A stretch of 42,817 nucleotides of DNA. It comes from QYQD01 sp040755415. GTDB lineage: Bacteria; Desulfobacterota; QYQD01. Both the position numbers and the translations under genes were made by a program. The notes under the pieces are model-generated. The model did no database searches and had not been told where the DNA came from. It saw only the letters and a program-made list of their open reading frames with translations. The stretch covers positions 1 through 42,817 of the forward strand of contig JBFMAZ010000085.1 in the NCBI GenBank assembly GCA_040755415.1, given 5' to 3'. Below are positions 32,570-40,761 of this stretch, piece after piece (the stretch's first letter is position 1; each line of letters starts with the position of its first letter).

Positions 32570-32746
32570 ATAATAATGGCTTCGTAAAAGTAAAATTTTA
32601 CCGCAGAGGCCGTGGAGAACGCCGAGATAACATTCAATTGTCAGTAGTCAGTGGTCAGTGGTCTGTTGCAACGGACAACGGACTACGAACAACAGACAAT
32701 ACGTACTCAGCGGTGAAAAGGCTTTTTTACAAGTTCATCGATAATA
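32570..32746. repeat. MITE-like repeat family D, copy 4, with a nested inverted repeat
   Basis: The outer ends are ATGGCTTCGTAAAAG (32576) and GCTTTTTTACAAGTTCATCG (to 32740), with ATAATA on both sides (32570-32575, 32741-32746). The inside has ACCGCAGAGGCCGTGGAGAA, then GCCGAGATAACAT, and later TACTCAGCGGTG, as in the 12188 copy inverted. A TTGTCAGTAGTCAGTGGTCA inverted repeat (about 32637-32700) interrupts it. The element lies inside the rpmI-rplT gap. The remaining bases to 32850 hold nothing I can name. Confidence 0.6.
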
Positions 32747-32850
32747 ACCACACAAATAAAGCGCGGCATAGCCGCAGCCTCGAAGCTTATTGTCCATTGA
32801 CTTCCTAAGATACCACTCTTCAGGCCAAATTTCCAGAAGCCGTCCAGATA

Positions 32851-33048
32851 TCAAAGATAAGGTATTATTTGCCGGATATTCCTGGCATTGGACTCATCAA
32901 GCGCACTCGAGCCTCGCAAGCCTCTCTTTCGTTTGCGTGTCTTCTTGGTCAATATATGGCTGCCGTAAGCCTTAAACCCTAAGATTTTGCCCGTACCGGT
33001 TACTTTAAAGCGCTTGGCAGCACCCCGATTGGTTTTAATCTTTGGCAT
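32851..33048 (-). CDS. rpmI: 50S ribosomal protein L35
   Basis: L35 is a small basic large-subunit protein. The 65-residue sequence MPKIKTNRGAAKRFKVTGTG, then GSHILTKKTRKRKRGLRGSS is unmistakable. GGGGGAGGAG precedes the ATG. It follows infC after 64 bases in the standard order infC-rpmI-rplT. Confidence 0.97.
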   Translation of the reverse strand: MPKIKTNRGAAKRFKVTGTGKILGFKAYGSHILTKKTRKRKRGLRGSSALDESNARNIRQIIPYL

Positions 33049-33070
33049 CTCCTCCCCCTAATCTATATAA

Positions 33071-33106
33071 TAATCTCAAATTTCAGATTTCAAATTTGAA
33101 ATCTCA
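33071..33106. repeat. ATTTCAAATTTGAAAT palindrome between infC and rpmI
   Basis: AATCTCAAATTTCAGATTTC and then AAATTTGAAATCTC form a self-complementary unit nearly identical to 32162-32193. It lies in the leader of rpmI on the infC operon mRNA. Confidence 0.5.
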
Positions 33107-33112
33107 AAGGTA

Positions 33113-33622
33113 CTACGTCTTGGGGGCGACTATCATCACCATATCCCGGCCCTCCATCTTTGGTTCGTACTCTACCTTACCAATATCTTCTATCTCGGTA
33201 CGGATACGATTTAAGATATTCACGGCCTGGTCGGAAAAGGCGATCTCACGCCCCCGGAAACGAACGGATACCTTAACCTTGTCTTTATCTTCCAAAAACC
33301 GGCGAATGTGACGCAACTTAAACTGGTAATCGTGCTCATCGGTCTTGGGCCGGAACTTGACCTCCTTTACCTGTATGACCACCTGTTTTTTCTTGGCCAA
33401 CTGGATTTTTTTGCTCTGTTCGTATTTAAATTTGCCATAGTCCATAATCCGGCAGACCGGCGGCTGAGCTGTGGGAGCTATTTCTACCAGATCAAGCCCT
33501 TCTGCCTCTGCCGCCTTCAGGGCTTCCTCAAGGGGCTTAATACCCAGTTGCGTCCCGTCTGCACCGATCAATCGTACCTCTTTAGCACGTATCTGCCAAT
33601 TAACCCTGACCTTTTTTTCTAT
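33113..33622 (-). CDS. infC: Translation initiation factor IF-3, likely ATA start
   Basis: IF-3 binds the 30S subunit and rejects wrong start codons and tRNAs. The protein is about 169 residues: VNWQIRAKEVRLIGADGTQL, VEIAPTAQPPVCRIMDYGKF, the lysine-rich linker, and KVSVRFRGREIAFSDQAVNI. The Shine-Dalgarno AGGGAGG (33637-33631) leaves 8 bases to an ATA codon at 33622, giving the usual EKKVRVN start. A GTG at 33631 lies on the Shine-Dalgarno itself, and the ATG at 33627 is out of frame and stops at once. Rare start codons are known for infC, where they allow IF-3 to limit its own synthesis. Confidence 0.94.
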   Translation of the reverse strand: MEKKVRVNWQIRAKEVRLIGADGTQLGIKPLEEALKAAEAEGLDLVEIAPTAQPPVCRIMDYGKFKYEQSKKIQLAKKKQVVIQVKEVKFRPKTDEHDYQFKLRHIRRFLEDKDKVKVSVRFRGREIAFSDQAVNILNRIRTEIEDIGKVEYEPKMEGRDMVMIVAPKT

Positions 33623-33675
33623 ACCATCCACCTCCCTTTATGATGTAAATAAAAGTTCCCGGTGATATATCTATA

Positions 33676-35460
33676 CTACTGATAATTTCTGCATTTATCC
33701 TGAACCATAGCCACAAACTGATTTACAGGCATGGCCGAAAGATTTTCCCCATTCCTGAGGCGAACCGTCACACTGTGCGAAGCGACCTCCTTGTCCCCAA
33801 TAACGAGCATATACGGAATCTTCTGTATCTGCGCCTCTCTGATCTTCAAGCTCAGTTTTTCGTTGCGGAAATCTCCTTCCGCCCTGAGGCCGGCATTCAT
33901 TAGTTCCACTAGGACGCCCCGGGCATAATCAATCTGTCTGTCTGTAACGGTCAGGACTACAGCCTGTACGGGTGCCAGCCAGGTAGGAAAAGCGCCGGCG
34001 TAATGCTCTATCAGGACACCTATAAACCGCTCCAGGGCCCCGAGTATGACCCTGTGGAGCATCACCGGCCTATGCCTTCCGCCATCCGCCCCTACATAAA
34101 CCAGGTCAAACCGTTCCGGCAGGGTAAAGTCGCACTGGATAGTGGCGCACTGCCAGCGCCGATCCAGGGCATCCTTAAGTTTTATGTCGATCTTGGGTCC
34201 ATAAAATGCGCCTTCGCCCTCATGGACCGTAAAAGGGATATCCTTGGCGCGCAGGGCACCCGTAAGGGCTGAGGTGGCCCGTTCCCAGTCTTCATCGCTA
34301 CCGATGGATTTTTCCGGCCTGGTGCTGAGTTCTACCTCGTAATCAAAACCGAAGATGCCCATGACATAGGTGATAAAATCGATTACAGCTCTTATCTCAT
34401 CATGCAACTGCTCCGGCATACAAATAATATGTGCGTCATCCTGGGTAAACTGGCGAACCCTTAAAAGGCCGTGCAAAACGCCTGATTTCTCATGCCTGTG
34501 CACTGTGCCCAGTTCAAAGAACCGCAGCGGCAGGTCCCGGTAGCTCCTTACCCTGGACTTGTAAATGAGCATGTGGGCCAGGCAGTTCATAGGCTTGATG
34601 CCATACTCCTGGCCGTCTATCTCCGTAAAATACATATTCTCGCGATAGTTATCAAAATGACCGGAACGCTTCCAGAGATCGAGTTTCAATATCTGCGGCC
34701 CTATCACTAGCTGGTAGCCGCGCTTCAGATGCTCTCGCTTTTCAAAGTCCTCAATAATAGACCGCAGCATGGTCCCGCGCGGATGATAAATTACTAGCCC
34801 GGCTCCTGCCTCGTCGCTTATGCTGAATAGGTCCAGTTCCTTGCCCAGGCGGCGGTGGTCGCGTCTCTTAGCCTCTTCAAGCTTCTCAAGATAATCCTCA
34901 AGGACTTTACGATCAAAGAAGGCCGTCCCGTAGATACGTTGCAGCATCTTATTGCGCTCATCTCCCCGCCAATAAGCGCCGGCCACGCCGGTCAACTTAA
35001 AGGCCTTAACCAGCCCGGTAGAGGCAATATGCGGCCCACGGCAGAGGTCAACAAAGTCACCCTGCCGGTAAATAGAAACCATCTCTTCGGGTATATCCCG
35101 AAGAAGCTCGACCTTATATGGTTCATCCAGCCGCGCAAACAATTCAATGGCAGCTTCCTTAACCAGCTCTTCCCGCTGGAATCGTCTATTTTCAGCGATA
35201 ATCTCCTGCATCCGCCCCTCAATGCGCTCCAGATCCGCGGGCGTGAAGGTCCCTTCATAATCAAAATCATAATAGAACCCGTGCTCTATGGCCGGGCCGA
35301 TGGCTATCTTAACCGGAGGGAATAAGTCTTTTACTGCCTCGGCCATGATATGCGCCGTGCTGTGCCTTAAGATAGCCAGTTCCTCCCCCGTGGTCGTATC
35401 CCGGGGAACGACCATCTGCCTGCCATTGGAGCTGGTTATGGAAATGAGATTTTCTCCCAT
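33676..35460 (-). CDS. thrS: Threonine-tRNA ligase, TGS domain apparently missing
   Basis: ThrS charges tRNA-Thr. The 594-residue protein has the editing domain (HSTAHIMAEAVKDLFPPVKI; VDLCRGPHIAS), the class II core with the zinc cysteine in PMNCLAHMLIYKS, HRHEKSGVLHGLLRVRQFTQ, and the anticodon-binding end. Family members usually have about 640 residues with a TGS domain of about 60 first. Here only some 28 residues (ISITSSNGRQMVVPRDTTT) precede the editing domain, so most of TGS is absent. TGS is not essential for charging in characterised enzymes. A strong hairpin lies right before the start. Confidence 0.94.
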   Translation of the reverse strand: MGENLISITSSNGRQMVVPRDTTTGEELAILRHSTAHIMAEAVKDLFPPVKIAIGPAIEHGFYYDFDYEGTFTPADLERIEGRMQEIIAENRRFQREELVKEAAIELFARLDEPYKVELLRDIPEEMVSIYRQGDFVDLCRGPHIASTGLVKAFKLTGVAGAYWRGDERNKMLQRIYGTAFFDRKVLEDYLEKLEEAKRRDHRRLGKELDLFSISDEAGAGLVIYHPRGTMLRSIIEDFEKREHLKRGYQLVIGPQILKLDLWKRSGHFDNYRENMYFTEIDGQEYGIKPMNCLAHMLIYKSRVRSYRDLPLRFFELGTVHRHEKSGVLHGLLRVRQFTQDDAHIICMPEQLHDEIRAVIDFITYVMGIFGFDYEVELSTRPEKSIGSDEDWERATSALTGALRAKDIPFTVHEGEGAFYGPKIDIKLKDALDRRWQCATIQCDFTLPERFDLVYVGADGGRHRPVMLHRVILGALERFIGVLIEHYAGAFPTWLAPVQAVVLTVTDRQIDYARGVLVELMNAGLRAEGDFRNEKLSLKIREAQIQKIPYMLVIGDKEVASHSVTVRLRNGENLSAMPVNQFVAMVQDKCRNYQ

Positions 35461-35473
35461 CTTTTCAGTTAAA

Positions 35474-35510
35474 AGGGCATCTTACTGTCTGATGACAACA
35501 AAGATGCCCT
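35474..35510 (-). promoter_or_regulatory. Hairpin directly upstream of thrS (attenuator, operator or terminator)
   Basis: A perfect 10-bp stem, AGGGCATCTT with AAGATGCCCT, has a 17-base loop and on the minus strand is followed by TTTTAACTGAAAAG and the thrS ATG. It could end transcripts from the upstream tRNA genes, act as a transcription attenuator, or mask the weak ribosome site as the E. coli thrS operator does. The sequence alone cannot separate these. Confidence 0.55.
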
Positions 35511-35590
35511 CTAATCCGCCCGTTAATTAAAACATATAATTTTGTCTAGAGCTTGCTCCCGGCTATCGCTTGTGGATGTTCATATTTAAA

Positions 35591-35665
35591 TGGTAGGCAC
35601 GGGCGGTTTCGAACCGCCGACCTCTACCGTGTCAGGGTAGCGCTCTCCCCCTGAGCTACGTGCCT
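35591..35665 (-). tRNA. tRNA-Val (GAC)
   Basis: On the minus strand, acceptor AGGCACG pairs with CGTGCCT, then A and an encoded CCA. The anticodon stem CTACC/GGTAG holds the loop CTGACAC with anticodon GAC. T-arm GGCGG-TTCGAAA-CCGCC. It is the nearest tRNA upstream of thrS. Confidence 0.95.
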
Positions 35666-35783
35666 GTACAAGAGACAAAGCCAGCCTGTAAAAGCCATCA
35701 TTTGGTAACAATATTTATACGCTATGTCAAGGAAAATATCAAATAATGTTAATGCAATATCCTATATATAGGCAATATCACCG

Positions 35784-35864
35784 GTCATTAGTCACTAGTC
35801 GTTGGTTAACTGTGGAAAATTTTTAATTATTGTTCTCTTTTACCAGTGACAAATGACTAATGAC
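35784..35864. repeat. GTCATTAGTCA inverted repeat between tRNA genes
   Basis: GTCATTAGTCACTAGTCGTT (35784 on) mirrors CAGTGACAAATGACTAATGA (to 35864), about 23-bp arms with few mismatches. It is similar in style to the GTCAGTAGTCAGTGGTC unit nested at 32637-32700. The rest of 35666-36006 has no gene I can see. Confidence 0.55.
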
Positions 35865-36006
35865 AAATGGCGTTCACTATAGACATGGTCAGCAATTAGG
35901 TGGCAAAGTGGAGAGGGAAAGAGTCCATTGTCATCTGAAATTTTGCTCCCGGGTATCAAAATTAAAGAAGGCTATAAGCCAGTTACTTACAGCCTGTTGA
36001 TCTTAC

Positions 36007-36082
<76 letters not shown>

Positions 36083-36124
36083 GGTTTGAACTATAAAATT
36101 TGACAAAGGTAATGGTCTGAGATT

Positions 36125-36201
36125 TGGCACGCCCGGCCCGACTCGAACGGGCGACCTACGGATTCGAAGTCCGGCGCTCTGTCCAACTGAGCTACGGGCG
36201 C
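36125..36201 (-). tRNA. tRNA-Arg (TCG)
   Basis: On the minus strand, GCGCCCG pairs with CGGGCGT (one G-T pair), then G and an encoded CCA. The anticodon loop CTTCGAA gives anticodon TCG; the stem has a mismatch at its outer pair. It is first of three tRNAs on this strand (Arg, Lys, Val), probably one transcript running toward thrS. Confidence 0.93.
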
Positions 36202-36356
36202 CAAGCATGACATTGCCAAAGTGGTGGTTTTTTTAACACCTTTGTCTTGATAAGTCAACCCTTAGTGCTCCTAATCTCTCCTTTTGGTTGCAAGAAAACC
36301 TTTAACATCATATATTGCCTTTAACAATATCTTTGCCGGGAAAGAACATACATCCC

Positions 36357-37856
36357 ATGGTCGAGTTCAATAAGGCAGAGCCATCTGTCAATTTAATCCC
36401 GAAACGCTTTCAACTTAACCCTTCACCTAAAGGCTACTGCTATGGCCAGCACAAGGCCATCTCACCCGAAGAGACCGTACAACGTGCACTTTCAAGTCTC
36501 GCCAGTACGGGAAGACCTGTTTTTGAAGGTGTTTCGCAACTGGACCATCTGGATCGCATCGGCATCCCGGCTTACGTCTGCAAAGTGAATCCCGCGATCA
36601 GGCAATCCATGGGCCTTACGGATACGTTGGGCAAAGGGATAACCGTGGCCCAGGCCCAGGCCAGTGCCCTTATGGAACTGGTGGAGCGTTATAGCGCGGT
36701 ATCATTCCTGGAAAATGATAACGCCAGTCATTTTATAACCCGGTACGATGACATCAGGCGCTATGCCCCGTCACCAGGGATATTTTTGGAACCTTTTGAA
36801 AGATACCGTCATAACCGGCAAACTATCCTGACCGACCTTTGCACTTGTCCACTCGCCTGGACGTGGTCCTATTCCTTAACTCAGGGCAAATCATTCCTGT
36901 TCCCCTTAAAGTGGTTCACATTCGTCTATGGCACCACCGGATTTGCCGCTGGCAATACCCTGGAGGAAGCTATCCTTCAGGCCATCTGCGAGGTTGTGGA
37001 AAGACACGCCATTTCCACGGTGGTTATGAAAAAACTATCCACTCCTGGTATTGACCCGGGTTCCATAGGCCAGCCTGTAATTCGAGACTTAATTTCCAAA
37101 TTTCATCAGGCGGGTATCTCGGTCTACATCAAAGACTTCTCCCTGGACCTTGGCATACCTACGGTAGAGGTCCTGGCCTTTGACCCTGAGGCACCAGTCA
37201 GTACCATCAGGATATACAATGCAGCCGGAACCCACACAGACAAAAATATGGCCTTAATCCGGGCCTTAACCGAGATCGCCCAGCACCGATGCCAGATTAT
37301 CGAGAGGGAAACCATACAAAAAAAGCAGGGAGGGCCAACATATTGCTTTCCCGGGTTTCAGAACCTGGGCGAGGCCGAATTTCTTATAGCCGATTCATCG
37401 ATAATTTCCATGGATGACTTACCAGATTATCCCGGGACAGACTTTAGATCTGAAATAAAATGGATAACTTCGGCCCTCAGCCGGGCCGGTCTGGAGGTCT
37501 TTGTTACAGATGTCACCCATCCCGGCCTGGGGATGCCGGCGGTTATTGTGACTATTCCCGGGGCCAGATTAAACCGGCCCGCTACCCAAAAAAATCCTTA
37601 CTTTGTCCTGGCCAGGAGCTACATGGAAATGGGAAAATATCAAGAAGCCATCCAGGCCGCTGAAAAGGCCTTTGATTTAGATCCAGAAGAGAAGAACAAT
37701 CCTACCATGCTATGCCGAATAGGAATCTGTTACCGCCAGGCAGGCCTCTATTACGAAGCAGCACGGCTGTTTCAGCAAGCCCTGGAACTAAAACCGGCAT
37801 TAGGTCGTTCTCCCTCATTTATCAAAGACTTTTCGGAGATCGTGCGGCACCTTTGA
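36357..37856 (+). CDS. YcaO-domain protein 1 with C-terminal TPRs
   Basis: YcaO enzymes use ATP to activate a backbone amide, making azolines, thioamides or amidines in peptides and proteins. This protein of about 499 residues has the YcaO core with the ATP/Mg helices QASALMELVERYSAV (about 101-115), TLEEAILQAICEVVERHAIS (about 201-220) and ALIRALTEIAQHR. The C-terminus has about two TPRs (LARSYMEMGKYQEAIQAAEK and a second ending LFQQALELKP). There is no proline-rich azoline-type end. ATG 36357 is chosen; a TTG at 36315 adds 14 residues, and neither has a good ribosome site. It precedes a dsrC paralogue by 107 bases. Substrate unknown. Confidence 0.85.
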   Translation: MVEFNKAEPSVNLIPKRFQLNPSPKGYCYGQHKAISPEETVQRALSSLASTGRPVFEGVSQLDHLDRIGIPAYVCKVNPAIRQSMGLTDTLGKGITVAQAQASALMELVERYSAVSFLENDNASHFITRYDDIRRYAPSPGIFLEPFERYRHNRQTILTDLCTCPLAWTWSYSLTQGKSFLFPLKWFTFVYGTTGFAAGNTLEEAILQAICEVVERHAISTVVMKKLSTPGIDPGSIGQPVIRDLISKFHQAGISVYIKDFSLDLGIPTVEVLAFDPEAPVSTIRIYNAAGTHTDKNMALIRALTEIAQHRCQIIERETIQKKQGGPTYCFPGFQNLGEAEFLIADSSIISMDDLPDYPGTDFRSEIKWITSALSRAGLEVFVTDVTHPGLGMPAVIVTIPGARLNRPATQKNPYFVLARSYMEMGKYQEAIQAAEKAFDLDPEEKNNPTMLCRIGICYRQAGLYYEAARLFQQALELKPALGRSPSFIKDFSEIVRHL

Positions 37857-37963
37857 GTGTAACGCAATCAGGCCCGGGCTAAAATTTTACTGGAAAATTT
37901 AGCACGATGTGTGCTAAAAATAGCGGCAACAATATCTTAAATCTCACCGGAGAGGAATTACCT

Positions 37964-38281
37964 ATGCCGCGCGTATCTTATAAAGACAAGCAGTTCGAGA
38001 TTAATGTAGAAGGCTATTTGAAGGCTTTCGATAGCTGGAGTGCAGAATTCTCCGAGGCCATAGCCAAACAGGAGGGGATAGAAGATTTAACTGAGGAACA
38101 CTGGCGAATAATTGAATACGTGCGTAACTACTATGCCAAGCATGGCATTGCCCCTATGATTTTAAAGTTGCAGCGAGACCTCAAGATTTCCATTTGGCGG
38201 ATACATGAGCTCTTTCCGACCACTTCTGAAAGGGCTATCTGCAAGATTGCCGGACTGCCCAAACCAACTGGCTGTATCTGA
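37964..38281 (+). CDS. Divergent DsrC/TusE-family paralogue (DsrC2)
   Basis: This 105-residue protein is clearly DsrC-like: VEGYLKAFDSWSAEFSEAIA, LTEEHWRIIEYVRNYYAKHG, IAPMILKL, then IHELFP and the tail CKIAGLPKPTGCI with both cysteines 11 apart. Compared with the canonical copy at 20670, the SGPGKGA stretch before the first cysteine is replaced by TTSERAI of equal length. Overall identity is modest. GAGAGG lies 8 bases before the ATG at 37964; an upstream in-frame start at 37907 looks unnecessary. Placed between YcaO and radical SAM genes, it is more likely a dedicated sulfur carrier or target than the DsrAB partner. Confidence 0.9.
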   Translation: MPRVSYKDKQFEINVEGYLKAFDSWSAEFSEAIAKQEGIEDLTEEHWRIIEYVRNYYAKHGIAPMILKLQRDLKISIWRIHELFPTTSERAICKIAGLPKPTGCI

Positions 38282-38318
38282 TCATTAACTACTGTGGACT
38301 ACCTGGCCGAGAGAAATG

Positions 38319-40709
38319 TCAAACCGTCCTGCCCGTGCGTTGCACGCAGACAGGGCCGGCCATTTTAAGTCTCTGCTCTTCTCTAAAGAGAGAATACCTG
38401 ATCTGGCCGGCCAGAAATTTTTCTTTTAATTCTTCTATTACCTCCCCGGCCTCGCCCTTTTTCTGGTAAGTATCCAGGAGTAAATAAGGTACCCGCAGGT
38501 CTCGCGCATTATTTATTCTTTTTAAGATCTCCAGCGCCCGATCATAGTCTTTAAGACCCAAATAACAACGGGTCTGCTGAATCAGGCCCTCATGGTCCTG
38601 CCACCCGGCCTTATTTATAAGCTCCAGGGCAAATTCAAATAATCCGCCTTCCATAAGGACGCGGCTAACTTTCGGCCCCAGGCCGTCCATCGTAAAAATT
38701 GTCTCCGCGAGCGCCATAGCCTCATTAAACTTTCCCAGGCAGAGATATTTACTAATAAGCTCCAGACCCCGTTCCGGGCTTTGCATCAATTCTTCGGGGC
38801 CAAGCGACCGTAACCAGATGTAGTATAATGCCTCCTGGTTCTTTCTGAGAGAATCGAGATCGTCCGGTTTATACGTGTTGCAGATGCCGAGAGAAGGGAT
38901 ATCTTCAATCCCCTGGACAAACACAGGTTCCATTACCTTATGAACCCTTACCATGAAGGTGGCCTCTTGTCCGGCCAGCTCCTGCTCAGGATATTCATGA
39001 GGAAATCTGACCTGAAACCGCCTTTCTTCTCCGGCCTCAAGTCCCACCAGGTTACTCTCGAATTCAGGCAAAAAGCGGCCTTCACCGATCACGAGCGGCC
39101 AGAAGCGTCCGCTTGTACTGGCAATGGGTCTTTCCCCGAGGTATCCGGCAATATCTAAAATTACCTTCATCCCGGGCCTTGCTCCAGAGCTTGAGTCCCG
39201 GTAGAAAGGTACGTGCCTGATCCATTCCTTCAGCCACGACTGGCTGGCGGCCCTGGCTGTGCTTAGATACTGGTAGAGTGACTCAAACTCCTCAACTTCA
39301 CATAATAACTTTGTAAGATAAAGATAGAATTCCGGCTCCTCATCCAGATAATGAGCCTGGTGAACAAGATATGAGAGGAGAGGGAAAATATCGGTTCTTG
39401 CCTCAACCTTCTCCTGAAAAAAGGCGTTGTTAATAAACCAGATGGCCTTCAGTCGCTTTATCTCTTTAGAGGTCAGGTTCTCGGTTTCAAAATCATCTCC
39501 GATGGACAGGTATCGGGGTTTGTATTGCGGGTGGGGTATGATCCCAAATTTCTTATAATCTCTCTGGATCTCCGTGCCGAAATAGACCTGAAGCTGCTGC
39601 GAACAGGAATTTCCCTCGATACGAACCCCATGGTTCTTCACAAAACGCACGGTTTCATAGGCATCGGCAAAGGTCTCACCCGGCAGCCCGTAAAGGGTAA
39701 ACAACTCCACATTGACACCAAAGGACTGGGCCAATTTAATGGCCTGAGACAACCTGGGTAAGTCCAATTTTTTTCTGATGGTATCGAGAACCCTGGGACT
39801 ACCTGATTCCATACCATAGGCAATGGTAGCGGCTCCGGCCCGTTTTAGCTTCATAAGAAGAGAGGCATCGACCAGGTCGTAACGCGTCTGACACCAGAAC
39901 CGGATATCAAGGTCCTGTTCTATAATCTTATCTAAAAGACATTCCAGCCGCTCGCGGGAGAAACTGAAGTTTGGATCGGCAAACCAGAACTGCCTAAGGC
40001 CCTTTTTTACACAATACTTGATTTCCTCTAGCACCCGCCCGATGGAGTGAAATCTTACCTTATGATGGAAGGCCCTGGGCGTATAGCAGAATACACAGGG
40101 ATAGACACAGCCTCTGGAGGTAAGTAAGATGGCCGTATCCTTGTGCGAAAGGTCCAGGACGTTTGTCAGATACGGTGACGGATAGGTATCCAAATCATCT
40201 CCGGTCTCTCCGGCTATGGGGTTATCATACAGACGGTTTTCTACCCTATAGGATATTCCCCGGACAGCGGACAGGGGCAGCCCCTCCCGCAGAGAGCAGG
40301 CGAGATCCCGCGCTACTATTTCTCCTTCACCCCGGGAGATGACATCTATATGGCGAAGGTCAAGGAGGGCCTCAGTAGGCATAAACGTCGCCTGCGGCCC
40401 GCCGATAACAATGGGTATCCGGGGGTCCAGTTCCTTTATGAATTTAGCCAGAAGGCGGATACCTTCCATGTTTTCCAGGTAGGCAGAAAAAGCTACATAC
40501 AAAGGGCGCCGCTCAAGGATGAACTCCCTGATTCGCAATAGCGACAACGGCCTGTCTTTGAGATCATTCCACAGGGCGATCTCAAAACCGTTGTCCTTGA
40601 GAAAGGCGCCGATGTATCCTAGTGAGATTGGAATGGTATCCGATGAAGAGACCGGAGAGGTTCGATTAATGTTGATGAGCAGGATAGGGGGATCGCTTGT
40701 TGAATGCAT
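38319..40709 (-). CDS. B12-binding-like/radical SAM protein fused to FKBP-like and TPR-like domains
   Basis: This 796-residue protein has an N-terminal Rossmann-like B12-binding-type domain (about 5-140; GYIGAFLKDNGFEIALWND, IPIVIGGPQATF), without the DxHxxG motif. A radical SAM core follows with CxxxCxxC at Cys201, Cys205 and Cys208 (SRGCVYPCVFCYTP). About 513-594 reads as a trigger-factor/FKBP prolyl isomerase domain: VIGEGRFLPEFESNLVGLEA, GEERRFQVRFPHEYP, ELAGQEATFMVRVHKV. The rest is helical and TPR-like (ALEILKRINNARDLRVPYLL). AAGGAAA precedes the ATG. It follows ycaO 2 by 110 bases and converges on dsrC2. A protein-modifying enzyme is inferred; the reaction is unknown. Confidence 0.85.
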   Translation of the reverse strand: MHSTSDPPILLININRTSPVSSSDTIPISLGYIGAFLKDNGFEIALWNDLKDRPLSLLRIREFILERRPLYVAFSAYLENMEGIRLLAKFIKELDPRIPIVIGGPQATFMPTEALLDLRHIDVISRGEGEIVARDLACSLREGLPLSAVRGISYRVENRLYDNPIAGETGDDLDTYPSPYLTNVLDLSHKDTAILLTSRGCVYPCVFCYTPRAFHHKVRFHSIGRVLEEIKYCVKKGLRQFWFADPNFSFSRERLECLLDKIIEQDLDIRFWCQTRYDLVDASLLMKLKRAGAATIAYGMESGSPRVLDTIRKKLDLPRLSQAIKLAQSFGVNVELFTLYGLPGETFADAYETVRFVKNHGVRIEGNSCSQQLQVYFGTEIQRDYKKFGIIPHPQYKPRYLSIGDDFETENLTSKEIKRLKAIWFINNAFFQEKVEARTDIFPLLSYLVHQAHYLDEEPEFYLYLTKLLCEVEEFESLYQYLSTARAASQSWLKEWIRHVPFYRDSSSGARPGMKVILDIAGYLGERPIASTSGRFWPLVIGEGRFLPEFESNLVGLEAGEERRFQVRFPHEYPEQELAGQEATFMVRVHKVMEPVFVQGIEDIPSLGICNTYKPDDLDSLRKNQEALYYIWLRSLGPEELMQSPERGLELISKYLCLGKFNEAMALAETIFTMDGLGPKVSRVLMEGGLFEFALELINKAGWQDHEGLIQQTRCYLGLKDYDRALEILKRINNARDLRVPYLLLDTYQKKGEAGEVIEELKEKFLAGQIRYSLFREEQRLKMAGPVCVQRTGRTV

Positions 40710-40761
40710 TCATTGTTTCCTTATGTTGAGTTACCTTCTGAACTATGAGCCACGAGCCATC

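Noticed and set aside
36357..38281. A RiPP cluster with a small precursor peptide
   Set aside because: The 107-base gap between ycaO 1 and dsrC2 has no convincing small gene, and no RiPP leader-binding domain or dehydrogenase is nearby.
38319..40709. Confirmed cobalamin-dependent methyltransferase
   Set aside because: The N-terminal domain has the B12-binding-like fold pattern, but no DxHxxG motif is seen, so cobalamin use cannot be claimed.
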